A stretch of DNA of 64,000 nucleotides from Chitinimonas viridis (GCF_030409555.1 NZ_JAUFPU010000008.1:62001-126000), one strand, 5' to 3'. Counted from the stretch's first letter, positions 54,323-62,935 are shown. A program made the numbers and translations. Notes: generated by a model not told the origin, from the sequence alone.

Positions 54323-56182
54323 ATGACACTAACGCTACGCCGAGCCGTCGTCCTTGCGATCCTGGCTGGCTTGCTGGTGCCTGGCATCTTTATCAGCTAT
54401 CTGACCCTGCAAAGACAGGAGGATTCCCTGATCAAGCGACTGAGCGAGGATCACAACCGTATCACCGAGATTCTGGTGCTGGGCATGCAGGAGCCGCTCT
54501 GGAACCTGTCCCCCGATACCGGCAAGCCGCTACTCGAATCGGTGATGAGTGACGAGCGCATAGTCCGGGTCATCGTGCAGGACGCCACCCTGGGTACCTT
54601 CCTGGAGAAAAACAGCCCAGAGCGCCGCCAGGGCAAGCTCAAGACGCTGTCGCAGAATGTCACCAAGCAAGGCAACGATATCGGCAAAGTGACGGTCGAG
54701 ATGGATGACGGTACAGCGCTGGCCTCCATCCACCAGTACCAGCGTTATTACTTCGTTACGGCTGCCATCCAGCTCATTGCCAGCCTGGCGTTTATCCTGG
54801 TCATACTGCAAAAGCGCGTGCTCAACCCACTGCAGCGCTTGATGTCCGAATCCATACGCCTGGCACGGCGTGATCTTTCGACCCCGTTTGAATGGAAGCG
54901 GCAGGACGAGATAGGCAAGCTGGGGCAGAGCCTGGAAATTACCCGGCAATCGCTGCATAGCCTGTTTGGTGAGCTGGAAAGCAAGAACAAGGAGCTGGAA
55001 GCCGACATTCTGCAGCGCAAGCAGATCGAGCACGCTCTTCGCGCCAGTGAAGACCGCTATCGGCGCTTGGTGGAATCGACCAATGTGGTGCCGTGGGAGG
55101 CCAATCCGGCCGAGTGGCGCTTTACCTATATCGGTCCGCAGGCGGAGACTCTGCTGGGGTATCCGCTGCACATCTGGTACAGCGAGGGCTTTCTCACCAG
55201 CTATCTGCACCAAGATGACAGGCACCTGGCCTACAAGCTGTTTACCGAGACTCAGGACAAGGACAACACCATCGAATTCGAGTGCCGCATGCTGGGCTCG
55301 GATGGCAAGTCGGTGTGGGTGATGCTGGTGGCGACGGCGATTCCCGATGAAGCGGGCGAGCGCCACTTGCAGGGCTACCTGATCGATATCTCGGCGCGTA
55401 AGTCGACCGAGATCGAGCTGAACCACTACCGCAACCACCTGGAGGAGCTGGTGGAGCAGCGCACCAAGGCGCTGGCGGCTGCCAACAAGGAACTGGAGGC
55501 GTTCTCGTATTCGGTCTCGCATGACCTGCGGGCGCCGTTGCGCAGCGTGGATGGCTTCTCGCAGGTGCTGCTGGAGGACTATGCCGACAAGCTTGATGAC
55601 GCCGGCAGGCAGTATCTGGGCCGGATACGGCGGGCCACCCAGAATATGTCCAATCTGATTGATGACCTGCTCAACCTTTCCAAGCTGACGCGCAGCGAGG
55701 TGAATACCCAGCCGGTGAACCTGTCGGAGATTGCGACCGAGATTACCCAGGACCTGAAACTGGCCGAACCCAGCCGCGAGGTGTCGATCAATATCATGCC
55801 CAACCTGATTACCGATGCCGACCCCAAGCTGGTGCGCGTGGCCCTGCAGAACCTGCTGGCCAATGCCTGGAAGTTCACCGCCAAGACGCTCAATGGCGAG
55901 ATCAAGTTCGGCGCCACCCATATCGATGGCCAGAATGCCTTTTATGTCTCTGACAATGGCGCCGGTTTTGACATGGCGTATGCCGACAAGCTGTTCGGCG
56001 CCTTCCAGCGCTTGCACAGCCCGCAGGAGTTCGAGGGGAATGGCGTGGGCCTGGCCATCGTGCAGCGCATCGTCAACCGCCACAATGGCCGCGTCTGGGC
56101 CAAGGGCGCGCTCAACCAGGGGGCTACCTTCTATTTCACGCTGCCCCGCCAGGCAGACCGCGCTGCCGGTGTGGCAACCTAG
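54323..56182 (+). CDS. PAS-domain sensor histidine kinase (orphan)
   Basis: The 619 residues have two membrane helices (about 9-27 and 150-170) around a periplasmic sensor of about 120 residues, then a HAMP-like segment (about 170-225), a short coil, a PAS/PAC domain (about 250-365), HisKA with His400 in YSVSHDLRAPLRSVDGFS and a HATPase with NLLANAWKFTA, VSDNGAGFDM and GNGVGLAIVQRIVNRH. The H-box is of the phytochrome-kinase-like type. No response-regulator gene is next to it. ATG 54323 begins the first helix. Confidence 0.9.
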   Translation: MTLTLRRAVVLAILAGLLVPGIFISYLTLQRQEDSLIKRLSEDHNRITEILVLGMQEPLWNLSPDTGKPLLESVMSDERIVRVIVQDATLGTFLEKNSPERRQGKLKTLSQNVTKQGNDIGKVTVEMDDGTALASIHQYQRYYFVTAAIQLIASLAFILVILQKRVLNPLQRLMSESIRLARRDLSTPFEWKRQDEIGKLGQSLEITRQSLHSLFGELESKNKELEADILQRKQIEHALRASEDRYRRLVESTNVVPWEANPAEWRFTYIGPQAETLLGYPLHIWYSEGFLTSYLHQDDRHLAYKLFTETQDKDNTIEFECRMLGSDGKSVWVMLVATAIPDEAGERHLQGYLIDISARKSTEIELNHYRNHLEELVEQRTKALAAANKELEAFSYSVSHDLRAPLRSVDGFSQVLLEDYADKLDDAGRQYLGRIRRATQNMSNLIDDLLNLSKLTRSEVNTQPVNLSEIATEITQDLKLAEPSREVSINIMPNLITDADPKLVRVALQNLLANAWKFTAKTLNGEIKFGATHIDGQNAFYVSDNGAGFDMAYADKLFGAFQRLHSPQEFEGNGVGLAIVQRIVNRHNGRVWAKGALNQGATFYFTLPRQADRAAGVAT

Positions 56183-56592
56183 CAAAGCCAGTAGGTGCGT
56201 GATGCAAGCAAACAGGCCAGCATATCGCTGGCCTGTGTTGTTTGACGCTTGGGACTGCTTATGGCTGGGATTGCTTATGGATTGCGGGCAACCCGTAGAT
56301 TGCCCGCTGTTTTATGCGTTTTGACGGTATTTGCCGGATTTTCTTTGACTTTACCCGATCAACCACCAAAACTTGCTACATGACTCGCGTTTGCACACGA
56401 GCCGGGAGTGGTTTTCCCCCCCCTCCCGAGATTTCCTCCTCCTCGGGCGGATAAGTCCAATATACGGTCCGCCGTGCAACGCCGTCATCATCCATATGGT
56501 GGATAGCGCGCATAAATGCTTGTATATGAGCGTTGGCTTGTAGAGAATGCGGTTCACAATTAAAACGCCCTGTCCGCCCAGGGAGCGGAAAC
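56183..56592 (+). other. Intergenic region between histidine kinase and LuxR-type gene
   Basis: The 410 bp include a terminator-like hairpin at 56213-56243, a stretch of moderate AT content (56300-56390), a run of eight C at 56416-56423 and a CCCGAG...CTCGGG hairpin right after it. The promoter of the LuxR-type gene is expected near 56500-56580. No gene supported. Confidence 0.5.
56213..56243 (+). terminator. Terminator after the histidine kinase gene
   Basis: CAGGCCAGC pairs with GCTGGCCTG around ATATC, followed by TGTTGTTT. It starts 31 nt after the stop. Confidence 0.7.
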
Positions 56593-57708
56593 ATGGCTGA
56601 ACTCAAAATCCGACAATACGATCTTCTGGTTACCTCCATACATGCAGTCGTCCTTGAGCCCACCAAATGGGACCATCTGCTTCGCCGTATAGGCGAGGCC
56701 ATCGACGCAACCTCGGGTGGCTTCTATCTGCGCGACAAGCACGCCAGCAAGCCCAGGCAGTGGCATAGCTTTGGCCACAGCGAACAGTCGCTGGCCAACT
56801 ATGCCGACCGCTATGTGTCGATGGACCCGTGGACGATGATCGTCAACCGTACGCCCGTGGGTGAGTGGGTGGCGGAGCACCAGCATTTCGATGATGCGTT
56901 TGTGGCGAAGAATGAGTTTTTCCAGCGCTATATGCTGCCCAATGGCTTGCGCCGGCTTATTGGCACCCGCGCCTTTGACGATGGCCGGGTCGAGGCGCTG
57001 ATCGGTTTTCAGCGCGGCCCGGATGCCGAGCCATTCAGCGATAGTGATACCGAACTGCTGACCCGGCTCTCGCCACATCTGGAGCTGGCTTGCCGGCTGT
57101 CTACCGAGTTCTCGCGCCTGCGCATGCAGGCCGCTGTGGCGCGGCAGGCGCTGGACCGGTTGGCGGCGCCCATATGGGTGCTGGATGGGGATGGCAGGGT
57201 ACTGTTTGCCAACCATGCAGCCGATGAAGGTGGCTTGCCGGGGATGGCGGTGCGCCAGGGCCGCCTGCTGGCTGACGCGCCGGCCGTACATGCCCGCCTC
57301 ACGTCCTTGCTGACCCAGGCTACCTCGCGCACGGCGCAGAGTGGCGCACTGGCACTGGAGCGGCAGGACGGCGGCCGTCTGACCGTGCTGGTGGCCCCGC
57401 TGCCGGCGGGCTCGCCGCTGGTGGCGGATTCACAGCGCCCGCTGGTGCTGCTGATGGCCCATGACCCCAGCGCCAGCGATGCCCAGCCGCTGGATGTGCT
57501 GGCGGCCCTCTATGGCCTGTCGCCCGCTGAATGCCGGCTGGCGGCCTTGCTGCTGGAGGGGTGGACTCCTGCTGAATCGGCAGAGCGACTGCAAGTACAG
57601 GTTTCCACTGTCCGTACCCAGCTGAAATCCATGTTCTGGAAGACAGGCACTCATCGCCAGGGCGAACTGATGAAGCTGCTGTCGGGCGCGCTGCTGCTGA
57701 AGGTTTGA
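56593..57708 (+). CDS. LuxR-type helix-turn-helix regulator
   Basis: The 371-residue protein has a C-terminal LuxR-type HTH (about 305-365: LYGLSPAECRLAALLLEGWTPAESAERLQVQVSTVRTQLKSMF in pieces LSPAECRLAALLLEG and VSTVRTQLKSMFWKTG). The N-terminal 170 residues form a GAF-like region (SGGFYLRDKHASKP, YADRYVSMDPW) and about 190-290 a PAS-like region (PIWVLDGDGRVLFANHAADE). It has no receiver domain. GGGAG precedes ATG 56593. It could sense a small molecule; it is not a canonical acyl-homoserine-lactone receptor. Confidence 0.85.
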   Translation: MAELKIRQYDLLVTSIHAVVLEPTKWDHLLRRIGEAIDATSGGFYLRDKHASKPRQWHSFGHSEQSLANYADRYVSMDPWTMIVNRTPVGEWVAEHQHFDDAFVAKNEFFQRYMLPNGLRRLIGTRAFDDGRVEALIGFQRGPDAEPFSDSDTELLTRLSPHLELACRLSTEFSRLRMQAAVARQALDRLAAPIWVLDGDGRVLFANHAADEGGLPGMAVRQGRLLADAPAVHARLTSLLTQATSRTAQSGALALERQDGGRLTVLVAPLPAGSPLVADSQRPLVLLMAHDPSASDAQPLDVLAALYGLSPAECRLAALLLEGWTPAESAERLQVQVSTVRTQLKSMFWKTGTHRQGELMKLLSGALLLKV

Positions 57709-57904
57709 GCGCTGCCGTGACCTAGGCATGTGACGGTGGTCATGGGAACCAGGCACGCGCCATCCCTGGCGGCAACCCTTGCCCTTCCCGTCGCTCCCCA
57801 TTACCTGAATATGCTTGGTTGCAGGCACCGCTTGAGCCCTGTGGCGGGCCATATATTTGCCTGCGAGCGGCTGTAACCGGGTAGGCACCGGTAGAATCTG
57901 CGCC

Positions 57905-58762
57905 ATGCCTCGATTGCCACACGCCTTACTCCACTCCGGACCGTTCTGGATGCTGGTCGCCTCGGTCCTGTTCGCCTGCATGGGTGTGTTCGTCAAGCTG
58001 GGGGCGGCGCACTTCAGTACGGCGGAGCTGGTGTTCTACCGCTGTTTCGTGGGATTCCTAGTGGTGGGCGGCGTGGTGCTGCTACGTGGTGGCTCGCTGG
58101 CAACACCGGTGCTGGGCAAGCAATTCACCCGCGCGATTGCCGGCACCATTTCCCTGATGCTGTATTTCTATGCCATTGCCCACCTGCCGCTGGCCACGGC
58201 GGTCACCCTCAACTACACCTCACCGCTGTTCCTGGGCTTGTTGACCACCCTGTGGCTGCACGAGCGGCCATCCTGGCAGCTGTTCGGTGGTCTGTTGCTG
58301 GGGTTTGCCGGTACCGTCATCCTGCTGCAGCCCACGTTCGAGCGAGACCAGTGGCTGGCCGGGGTATTGGGCCTGTGCTCGGGTTTGGGGGCGGGCATTG
58401 CCTATTTGAATGTACGCATGCTGGGCGAGGCGGGTGAGCCCGAATGGCGTACGGTGTTCTATTTCTCGCTGATCGCCACCGTCGCCGCAGGTGGCTGGAT
58501 GCTGTTTGATCGCTTCAGCCCGCTGACCTGGGGCAATATCTGGATCGTGCTGGGCATGGGCGCTTGCGCCACGCTGGCGCAATTGGCCATGACCCGGGCC
58601 TACAGCCGTGGCCGTACGCTGGTGGTGGCCAGCCTGGCCTATGCCACGGTGCTGTGCTCCAGCTTGTTCGGTATGCTGATCTGGGGGGACGCCCATGACC
58701 TTTCCAGCTGGCTGGCCATGGGGTTGATCGTAGCCAGCGGTGTGGTGGTGACGCGGAAGTAG
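57905..58762 (+). CDS. DMT-family (EamA) transporter
   Basis: The 285 residues contain ten predicted membrane helices in two EamA repeats, such as FWMLVASVLFACMGVFVKLG, AIAGTISLMLYFYAIAHLPLATAVTL and YATVLCSSLFGMLIWGDAHDLSSWLAMGLIVASGVVV (in parts). It is a drug/metabolite exporter-type protein, related to RhaT/YojE-like members. ATG 57905 was chosen because it begins the first helix region; earlier in-frame ATG 57857 adds unlikely residues. It is a second EamA protein besides 16086-17018, apparently monocistronic. Confidence 0.86.
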   Translation: MPRLPHALLHSGPFWMLVASVLFACMGVFVKLGAAHFSTAELVFYRCFVGFLVVGGVVLLRGGSLATPVLGKQFTRAIAGTISLMLYFYAIAHLPLATAVTLNYTSPLFLGLLTTLWLHERPSWQLFGGLLLGFAGTVILLQPTFERDQWLAGVLGLCSGLGAGIAYLNVRMLGEAGEPEWRTVFYFSLIATVAAGGWMLFDRFSPLTWGNIWIVLGMGACATLAQLAMTRAYSRGRTLVVASLAYATVLCSSLFGMLIWGDAHDLSSWLAMGLIVASGVVVTRK

Positions 58763-58979
58763 TCCTTGCGCCTGTTGGTGGTGCAAGTCATCCAGGACCT
58801 GCGTTCATCACTTGCCCTAACCGCATATCCGCGACATTTGCTGCCCACCCTGTTCAAGCACTACAGTGAGGCTAGAGCTGTATCGCCCATCCGCAGGCCA
58901 TGAAGCCGGAATGAGGACCGCCGCCCTGCTTCCAGCAGGGCGAGCCCACAGCCGACATGACATAGACAGGAGCCATACC

Positions 58980-59198
58980 ATGGCAGGATTGAGCGAAGTA
59001 CGCGGGATGAGCGCCAACCTCTCCCAAACGCTGCAGGAGAGTACGCGGCTGGTCATGAACGATGTACAGCAGCAGGTAGACCGGCTGGACCGCAAGAAGA
59101 TGGCAGTCGCGCAGCAGGGCGTCGAGCGCCTGCAGGAAAAAAACCAGATTGCCGCGCAGATTTCCCAGCATCGCGGCAAGATCGATACCTACGCTTAA
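58980..59198 (+). CDS. Small coiled-coil protein of unknown function
   Basis: The 72-residue product has AGGAG 9 nt before ATG 58980. It is hydrophilic and helical throughout (NLSQTLQESTRLVMNDVQQQ, then VDRLDRKKMAVAQQGVERLQ and KNQIAAQISQHRGKID), with heptad-like spacing suggesting a coiled coil. There is no signal peptide or membrane helix. I do not recognise it. Codon use and the ribosome-binding site suggest a real gene. It lies between the EamA transporter and hpnC, 89 bp before hpnC. Confidence 0.6.
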   Translation: MAGLSEVRGMSANLSQTLQESTRLVMNDVQQQVDRLDRKKMAVAQQGVERLQEKNQIAAQISQHRGKIDTYA

Positions 59199-59287
59199 CA
59201 GGCCCTAAGGTCTGGCGGGCGAAAAATTTGGCTTGCCATGCATGGCGAGCGCAAGCTTTGCGGGCCAGCGCCGTATAATCCGGCGCC

Positions 59288-60127
59288 ATGCCAGATACCT
59301 ACGCCATAGATCATTACGAGAATTTCCCGGTCGCCTCCCTGCTGCTGCCCAAGGCAATGCGCAGGCCGGTGGCCATCGTCTATCGCTACGCCCGCACGGC
59401 AGACGACTTTGCCGATGAAGGCGATCTCAGCCCGGCAGAACGCCTGACGCTGCTGAATGGCTACCTAGCCGAACTGGATGGCCTGCAAGCCGGCAGAGAG
59501 CCCCAGCACACCCTGTTCCGCGACCTGCGCGACCAGGTCATCAATCCGCACCAGGTGCCGCTGCAACTGTTCCGTGATCTGGTGGATGCGTTTGCCCAGG
59601 ATGTGGTCAAGACCCGTTTCGCCGACTTTGGCGAGGTCATGCAGTATTGCCGCCGCTCTGCCAACCCGGTGGGCCGCATCGTGCTGCATCTGGCCGGCCG
59701 TGCCAGCGTCAAGAACTTGGCCTGGTCTGATGGTATCTGTGCGGCCCTGCAATTGATCAATTTCTGGCAGGACGTGGCCATAGACTGGCAGAAAGACCGG
59801 GTCTACCTGCCACAGGACGAGCTGGCCCGTTTTGGCGTCAGTGAAGCCCAGATTGCCGAGGGCCGGGTGGATGACAACTGGCGTGCGCTGATGGCCTTTC
59901 AGGTAGACCGTACCCGTCGCATGCTGCGCAGCGGTTCGCCGCTAGGTATGGCCCTGCCTGGCCGCCTGGGCCTGGAGATACGGCTGACGGCGCTGGGCGG
60001 CGACGCCATACTCAGGAAGATAGAACAAGCCGGCTATGACGTTTTCCGCCATCGCCCCAAGCTGACTGCGCGCGACTGGCCCATGTTGCTGCTACGCGCC
60101 GTATTCCCCAAGGCCATACGCTCATGA
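59288..60127 (+). CDS. hpnC: Squalene synthase-like HpnC (hydroxysqualene synthase)
   Basis: The 279-residue protein has both aspartate motifs, DDFAD (39-43) and NFWQDVAIDWQKDRVYLP with Asp162 and Asp166, and the HYENFPVASLLLPKAMRRPVAIVYRYAR start typical of HpnC (in pieces ENFPVASLLLP, VYRYARTADDFADE). It turns presqualene diphosphate, made by HpnD, into hydroxysqualene, which HpnE reduces to squalene. It is about 43 kb from hpnD and hpnE. The stop overlaps the next gene by 4 nt (ATGA). Confidence 0.92.
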   Translation: MPDTYAIDHYENFPVASLLLPKAMRRPVAIVYRYARTADDFADEGDLSPAERLTLLNGYLAELDGLQAGREPQHTLFRDLRDQVINPHQVPLQLFRDLVDAFAQDVVKTRFADFGEVMQYCRRSANPVGRIVLHLAGRASVKNLAWSDGICAALQLINFWQDVAIDWQKDRVYLPQDELARFGVSEAQIAEGRVDDNWRALMAFQVDRTRRMLRSGSPLGMALPGRLGLEIRLTALGGDAILRKIEQAGYDVFRHRPKLTARDWPMLLLRAVFPKAIRS

Positions 60128-60696
60128 GACTGGCCCCCCTGCTTTTAAGGCTGCTCACGACCCGCAGCTGGGTTGGCCGACTCACCGCATTGGCGGCGCT
60201 GACCATCGCCTGCTGGATGGCCTGGCAAGATCAGCAAGCGCCTGGCTCTGTTGATGGTCAAGCCCTGAGTGGCAGGGTGACCAAGGTCGCAGATGGCGAT
60301 ACCCTGGAAGTCATGCTGGCGGATGGCAGTACGCTCAAGGTCAGGCTGGCCTATGTCGATGCACCCGAGTCTGCCCAGCCCGATGGTACGGTGGCTGGCC
60401 TGATGCTGGCTAAGCAGGTATTGGGCCGCCAGGTGTTGCTTGATCTACAGGGGCAGGACAAATATGGCCGTAGCGTTGCCGAGGTCCGCCTGGGCGAGGT
60501 GGATATCGGCTTGGCCCAGGTGCAGGCCGGCCACGCATGGCATTACGAGCAGTACGCCCGTGGCAAGCAGGCAGCGCTGGCTTATGGGCGATACCAGGCT
60601 GCCCAGTTGATGGCGCGGCAGCAGGGTAGCGGTTTGTGGGGTCGCGCGGGCGCGCAGGCGCCCTGGGACTATCGACAGCAGCAACGTGCCCGCTAA
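60124..60696 (+). CDS. Thermonuclease (SNase-like) family protein
   Basis: The 190 residues have an N-terminal membrane or signal segment (about 17-35, WVGRLTALAALTIACWMAW) and a staphylococcal-nuclease fold: VADGDTL (Asp59), VRLAYVDAPE with Arg74, Asp79 and Glu82, and DKYGRSVAEV with Arg116, all matching the catalytic set of the family. It is probably a secreted or membrane-anchored nuclease. It is coupled to hpnC by an ATGA overlap, an unexpected pairing. Its TAA stop is the left flank of a transposon-like repeat. Confidence 0.9.
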   Translation: MRLAPLLLRLLTTRSWVGRLTALAALTIACWMAWQDQQAPGSVDGQALSGRVTKVADGDTLEVMLADGSTLKVRLAYVDAPESAQPDGTVAGLMLAKQVLGRQVLLDLQGQDKYGRSVAEVRLGEVDIGLAQVQAGHAWHYEQYARGKQAALAYGRYQAAQLMARQQGSGLWGRAGAQAPWDYRQQQRAR

Positions 60697-60807
60697 GAGC
60701 CGCTAACAAAACCCTTCTGGCGTTGTTGTGCGAGCTTGCCGTACCCACGTACTGTCTGCGGCGCGCGTCTAGCCAGAACCGCTACGCTGGGTTTTGTTAG
60801 CCGCTCT
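60696..60807. mobile_element. MITE-like element (family 2), short copy
   Basis: The ends AGAGCCGCTAACAAAACCC and GGGTTTTGTTAGCGGCTCT are perfect 19-bp inverted repeats. TAA flanks the GAGCC ends on both sides (60694-60696 and 60807-60809). The left TAA is the stop codon of the nuclease gene. It is the same element as 26711-26849 in opposite orientation, lacking about 27 central bases. Confidence 0.85.
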
Positions 60808-60862
60808 AAGAGCCTGTTCACGATTTTTCACTCCGTGGCGAAAGGATCGTGAACAGGCTCTT
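60808..60862. repeat. Short palindromic repeat (family 1), intact copy
   Basis: AAGAGCCTGTTCACGAT and ATCGTGAACAGGCTCTT are perfect 17-bp inverted arms around a 21-base centre. It directly abuts the family 2 element on its left, sharing the TAA at 60807-60809, and ends 5 bp before the stop codon of the converging GNAT gene (60868). Confidence 0.85.
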
Positions 60863-60867
60863 CGTTG

Positions 60868-61299
60868 CTAAGGGGCAAGCAGCGCCTTGCTCATCAGATA
60901 CTTGACGATGCCATCGGGAAACCCCGCCAGCTCGGCCTGCACCTGATAGCCCTGCTTCTGGTAGAAGTCGGGTGCCTGGAAGCTGAAGGTCTCCAGATAG
61001 CACAGTTGGCAACCGCGCTGGCGGGCTTGGGCCTCGAATGAGGCCAGCAAGGCACTGGCGATGCCCTGTTGCCGCTGCGCCGGATCAACCCACAATTGCT
61101 GCAGCTCGCAGCATAGCCCCCATGTCCGACCCACGGCGCCACCCAGGGTGGCCTGATCGGCCGACTGCACAAAGCAGGCAAGCGGACGTACATCCTGCAA
61201 AGGGGCGGCGGCGATATTGGCCAGGTCCAGCCCTTGGTCGACCTGCGCTGTCGGGCCCGCGGGCAGGGTGTCAAATACTTGAATGGTGTGGGTATGCAT
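60868..61299 (-). CDS. GNAT family N-acetyltransferase
   Basis: From ATG 61299 the protein has 143 residues: a single GNAT domain with LQQLWVDPAQRQQGIASALLASFEAQARQRG (motif A, in parts QQLWVDPAQRQQGIASALL) and DFYQKQGYQV at the end. A longer form from ATG 61371 would add 24 residues without clear family support. It resembles small acetyltransferases that act on diverse amines. The gene converges with the nuclease gene and diverges from the membrane protein gene at 61384. Confidence 0.82.
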   Translation of the reverse strand: MHTHTIQVFDTLPAGPTAQVDQGLDLANIAAAPLQDVRPLACFVQSADQATLGGAVGRTWGLCCELQQLWVDPAQRQQGIASALLASFEAQARQRGCQLCYLETFSFQAPDFYQKQGYQVQAELAGFPDGIVKYLMSKALLAP

Positions 61300-61383
61300 G
61301 GTTGCTGCCTGGAGTGGTGTGCCATCGCGATGCGGCGATAGGGGTGTTAGGCTGGTTACCTTATTATCCATCTTTAGTTTTTC

Positions 61384-61893
61384 ATGATTATCGGTCACGG
61401 CCCCTCGGGCTACATTGCTACCCATTACCTGTCTAAGCGGTTTACCGCCAGCGGTGTGGGCCGCATGGCTTTGCTCGCATTCGGGATTATCGCTGCCCTG
61501 GCGCCGGATCTTGATATGTTTTACTTCCACCTAGTGGACGGGAGGCAGCATCACCATCACACCTATTTTTCGCATTGGCCGGTGTTCTGGTTCGCTGTGC
61601 TGTTTGTCGCCCTGGCCTGGCAGTGGCTGCAGCGAGGCAGCCGGTATGCCGTACTCTGCGTCGTCTTTTGCGTAGGGGGCGTGCTCCATATTCTGCTCGA
61701 TAGCATCGTGGGCGATATCTGGTGGCTGGCACCCTGGGTGGATAGGCCCTATGCGCTATTCACCGTACCGGCCCTGTATCAGCCCTGGTGGCTGAACTTC
61801 CTGCTGCATTGGTCATTCGCACTGGAGCTGGCTTTGTGGATATGGGCGATGCTGCTCTATCGGCGCAGGGCGTCTGCAGGTGGGGATGGTTGA
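61384..61893 (+). CDS. Membrane-bound metal-dependent hydrolase (YdjM/DUF457-like)
   Basis: The 169 residues have about four or five membrane helices and the His/Asp motifs of YdjM-like proteins: GHGPSGYIATHYLSKR at the start, APDLDMFYFHL, HHHHTYFSHWPVFW and GGVLHILLDSIVGDIWW. These residues may hold a metal ion, hence the family name; activity is unproven. It starts 84 bp from the divergent GNAT gene. Its last 37 bases overlap the end of the LysR gene on the other strand. Confidence 0.85.
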   Translation: MIIGHGPSGYIATHYLSKRFTASGVGRMALLAFGIIAALAPDLDMFYFHLVDGRQHHHHTYFSHWPVFWFAVLFVALAWQWLQRGSRYAVLCVVFCVGGVLHILLDSIVGDIWWLAPWVDRPYALFTVPALYQPWWLNFLLHWSFALELALWIWAMLLYRRRASAGGDG

Positions 61894-62795
61894 TCGAGAT
61901 AAGGCTGCAGGATTGCGGCCAGCCAGATCATGAAGGCTTGTACCCGCTTGGGTAACTGGCGGCGATGAGCGTAGAGCAGGGAGACAGGCATGGGAGAGGC
62001 CCGATATTGCGGCATGACCTCGACCAGGCTGCCAGTCTCAAGGTGATCGCGGATGCCGATTTCGGGTATCTGTATCAGGCCCAGGCCTGCCAGGCAGGCC
62101 GCCAGATAGGCATCGGCATTGTTGACCGAGATCTTGCCTGGCATGGGTAGGAAGCGGTTTTCTCCGCTGGCGGGATCGATGTACTCGAAGCCCGTTGCCT
62201 TGGCACCTAGTGTGGGGAGGTAGTGGATAAGCTGGTGCTGGGCCAGCTCATGCAGCTGCTGCGGCTGGCCGTGGCGGGCCAGATAGCTGCTGCTGACGCA
62301 ATTGAGCAGGCGCAGATGTCCCAATGGGCGGGCGATGAGGCTGGAGTCGACCAGCGTACCTATCCGCAGGACACAGTCGAATCCCTCGCGCACCAGATCG
62401 ACCCGGCGATCAGTGCTACTGAGCTCGAGATCCAGCAGTGGATGGGCTTGCAGGAATTCGGGCAGGCGCGGCACCACGATATGCCGGGCGATGCCGCTGG
62501 ACATGTCGACCCGGAGCCTGCCTGAAAGGCCTCCCTGGCCAAGGTGGAACATACTTTGCAGCTCATCCATATCGGCCAGCAGATCGCGGCAGCGCTCGTA
62601 ATAGGCCTGGCCGTCCTGGGTCATCTGCACCTTGCGGGTAGTGCGGTGCAGCAAGCGGGTGCCCAACTGGCTTTCTAGCTGTTGTACGGCGGACGAGATG
62701 CTGGCCTTGGGCAGGCCCATGCTGTCGGCCGCCTGGGTGAAACTGGCGAGTTCGGCGACCCGCAGGTAGACCTGCATGGCGTGGAGTTGATCCAT
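61857..62795 (-). CDS. LysR-family transcriptional regulator
   Basis: The 312-residue protein begins with the HTH MDQLHAMQVYLRVAELASFTQAADSMG (in parts MQVYLRVAELASFTQAA) and SSAVQQLESQLGTRLLHRTTRKV, followed by a substrate-binding domain (about 92-300) of the CrgA/DsdC-like type. It is divergent from the SDR gene with 155 bp between starts, so it likely controls the SDR gene. Its 3' end overlaps the converging YdjM-like gene by 37 bp. Confidence 0.92.
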   Translation of the reverse strand: MDQLHAMQVYLRVAELASFTQAADSMGLPKASISSAVQQLESQLGTRLLHRTTRKVQMTQDGQAYYERCRDLLADMDELQSMFHLGQGGLSGRLRVDMSSGIARHIVVPRLPEFLQAHPLLDLELSSTDRRVDLVREGFDCVLRIGTLVDSSLIARPLGHLRLLNCVSSSYLARHGQPQQLHELAQHQLIHYLPTLGAKATGFEYIDPASGENRFLPMPGKISVNNADAYLAACLAGLGLIQIPEIGIRDHLETGSLVEVMPQYRASPMPVSLLYAHRRQLPKRVQAFMIWLAAILQPYLDQPSPPADALRR

Positions 62796-62921
62796 GGCTT
62801 GCTTTGATTGTTCGTATTCTGCGATCAGTCTAATCGTTTATTGCTGGTTTATGGGTTTGAGTGGTGGCAATAGACTGCAGTCACCCTACAGGCATGGCTG
62901 CATGCCTGTCAGTCAACCCTT

Positions 62922-62935
62922 TGAACAGGCTCTTA
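62922..62935. repeat. Short palindromic repeat (family 1), right-arm remnant
   Basis: TGAACAGGCTCTTA is an exact match to the right arm and flanking TTA of the intact copies; the left arm is missing. It sits 15 bp upstream of the SDR start codon, next to its ribosome-binding site. Confidence 0.55.

Noticed and set aside
54530-56185. Open frame of 551 codons on the minus strand
   Set aside because: Antisense to the histidine kinase gene; no domain signatures.
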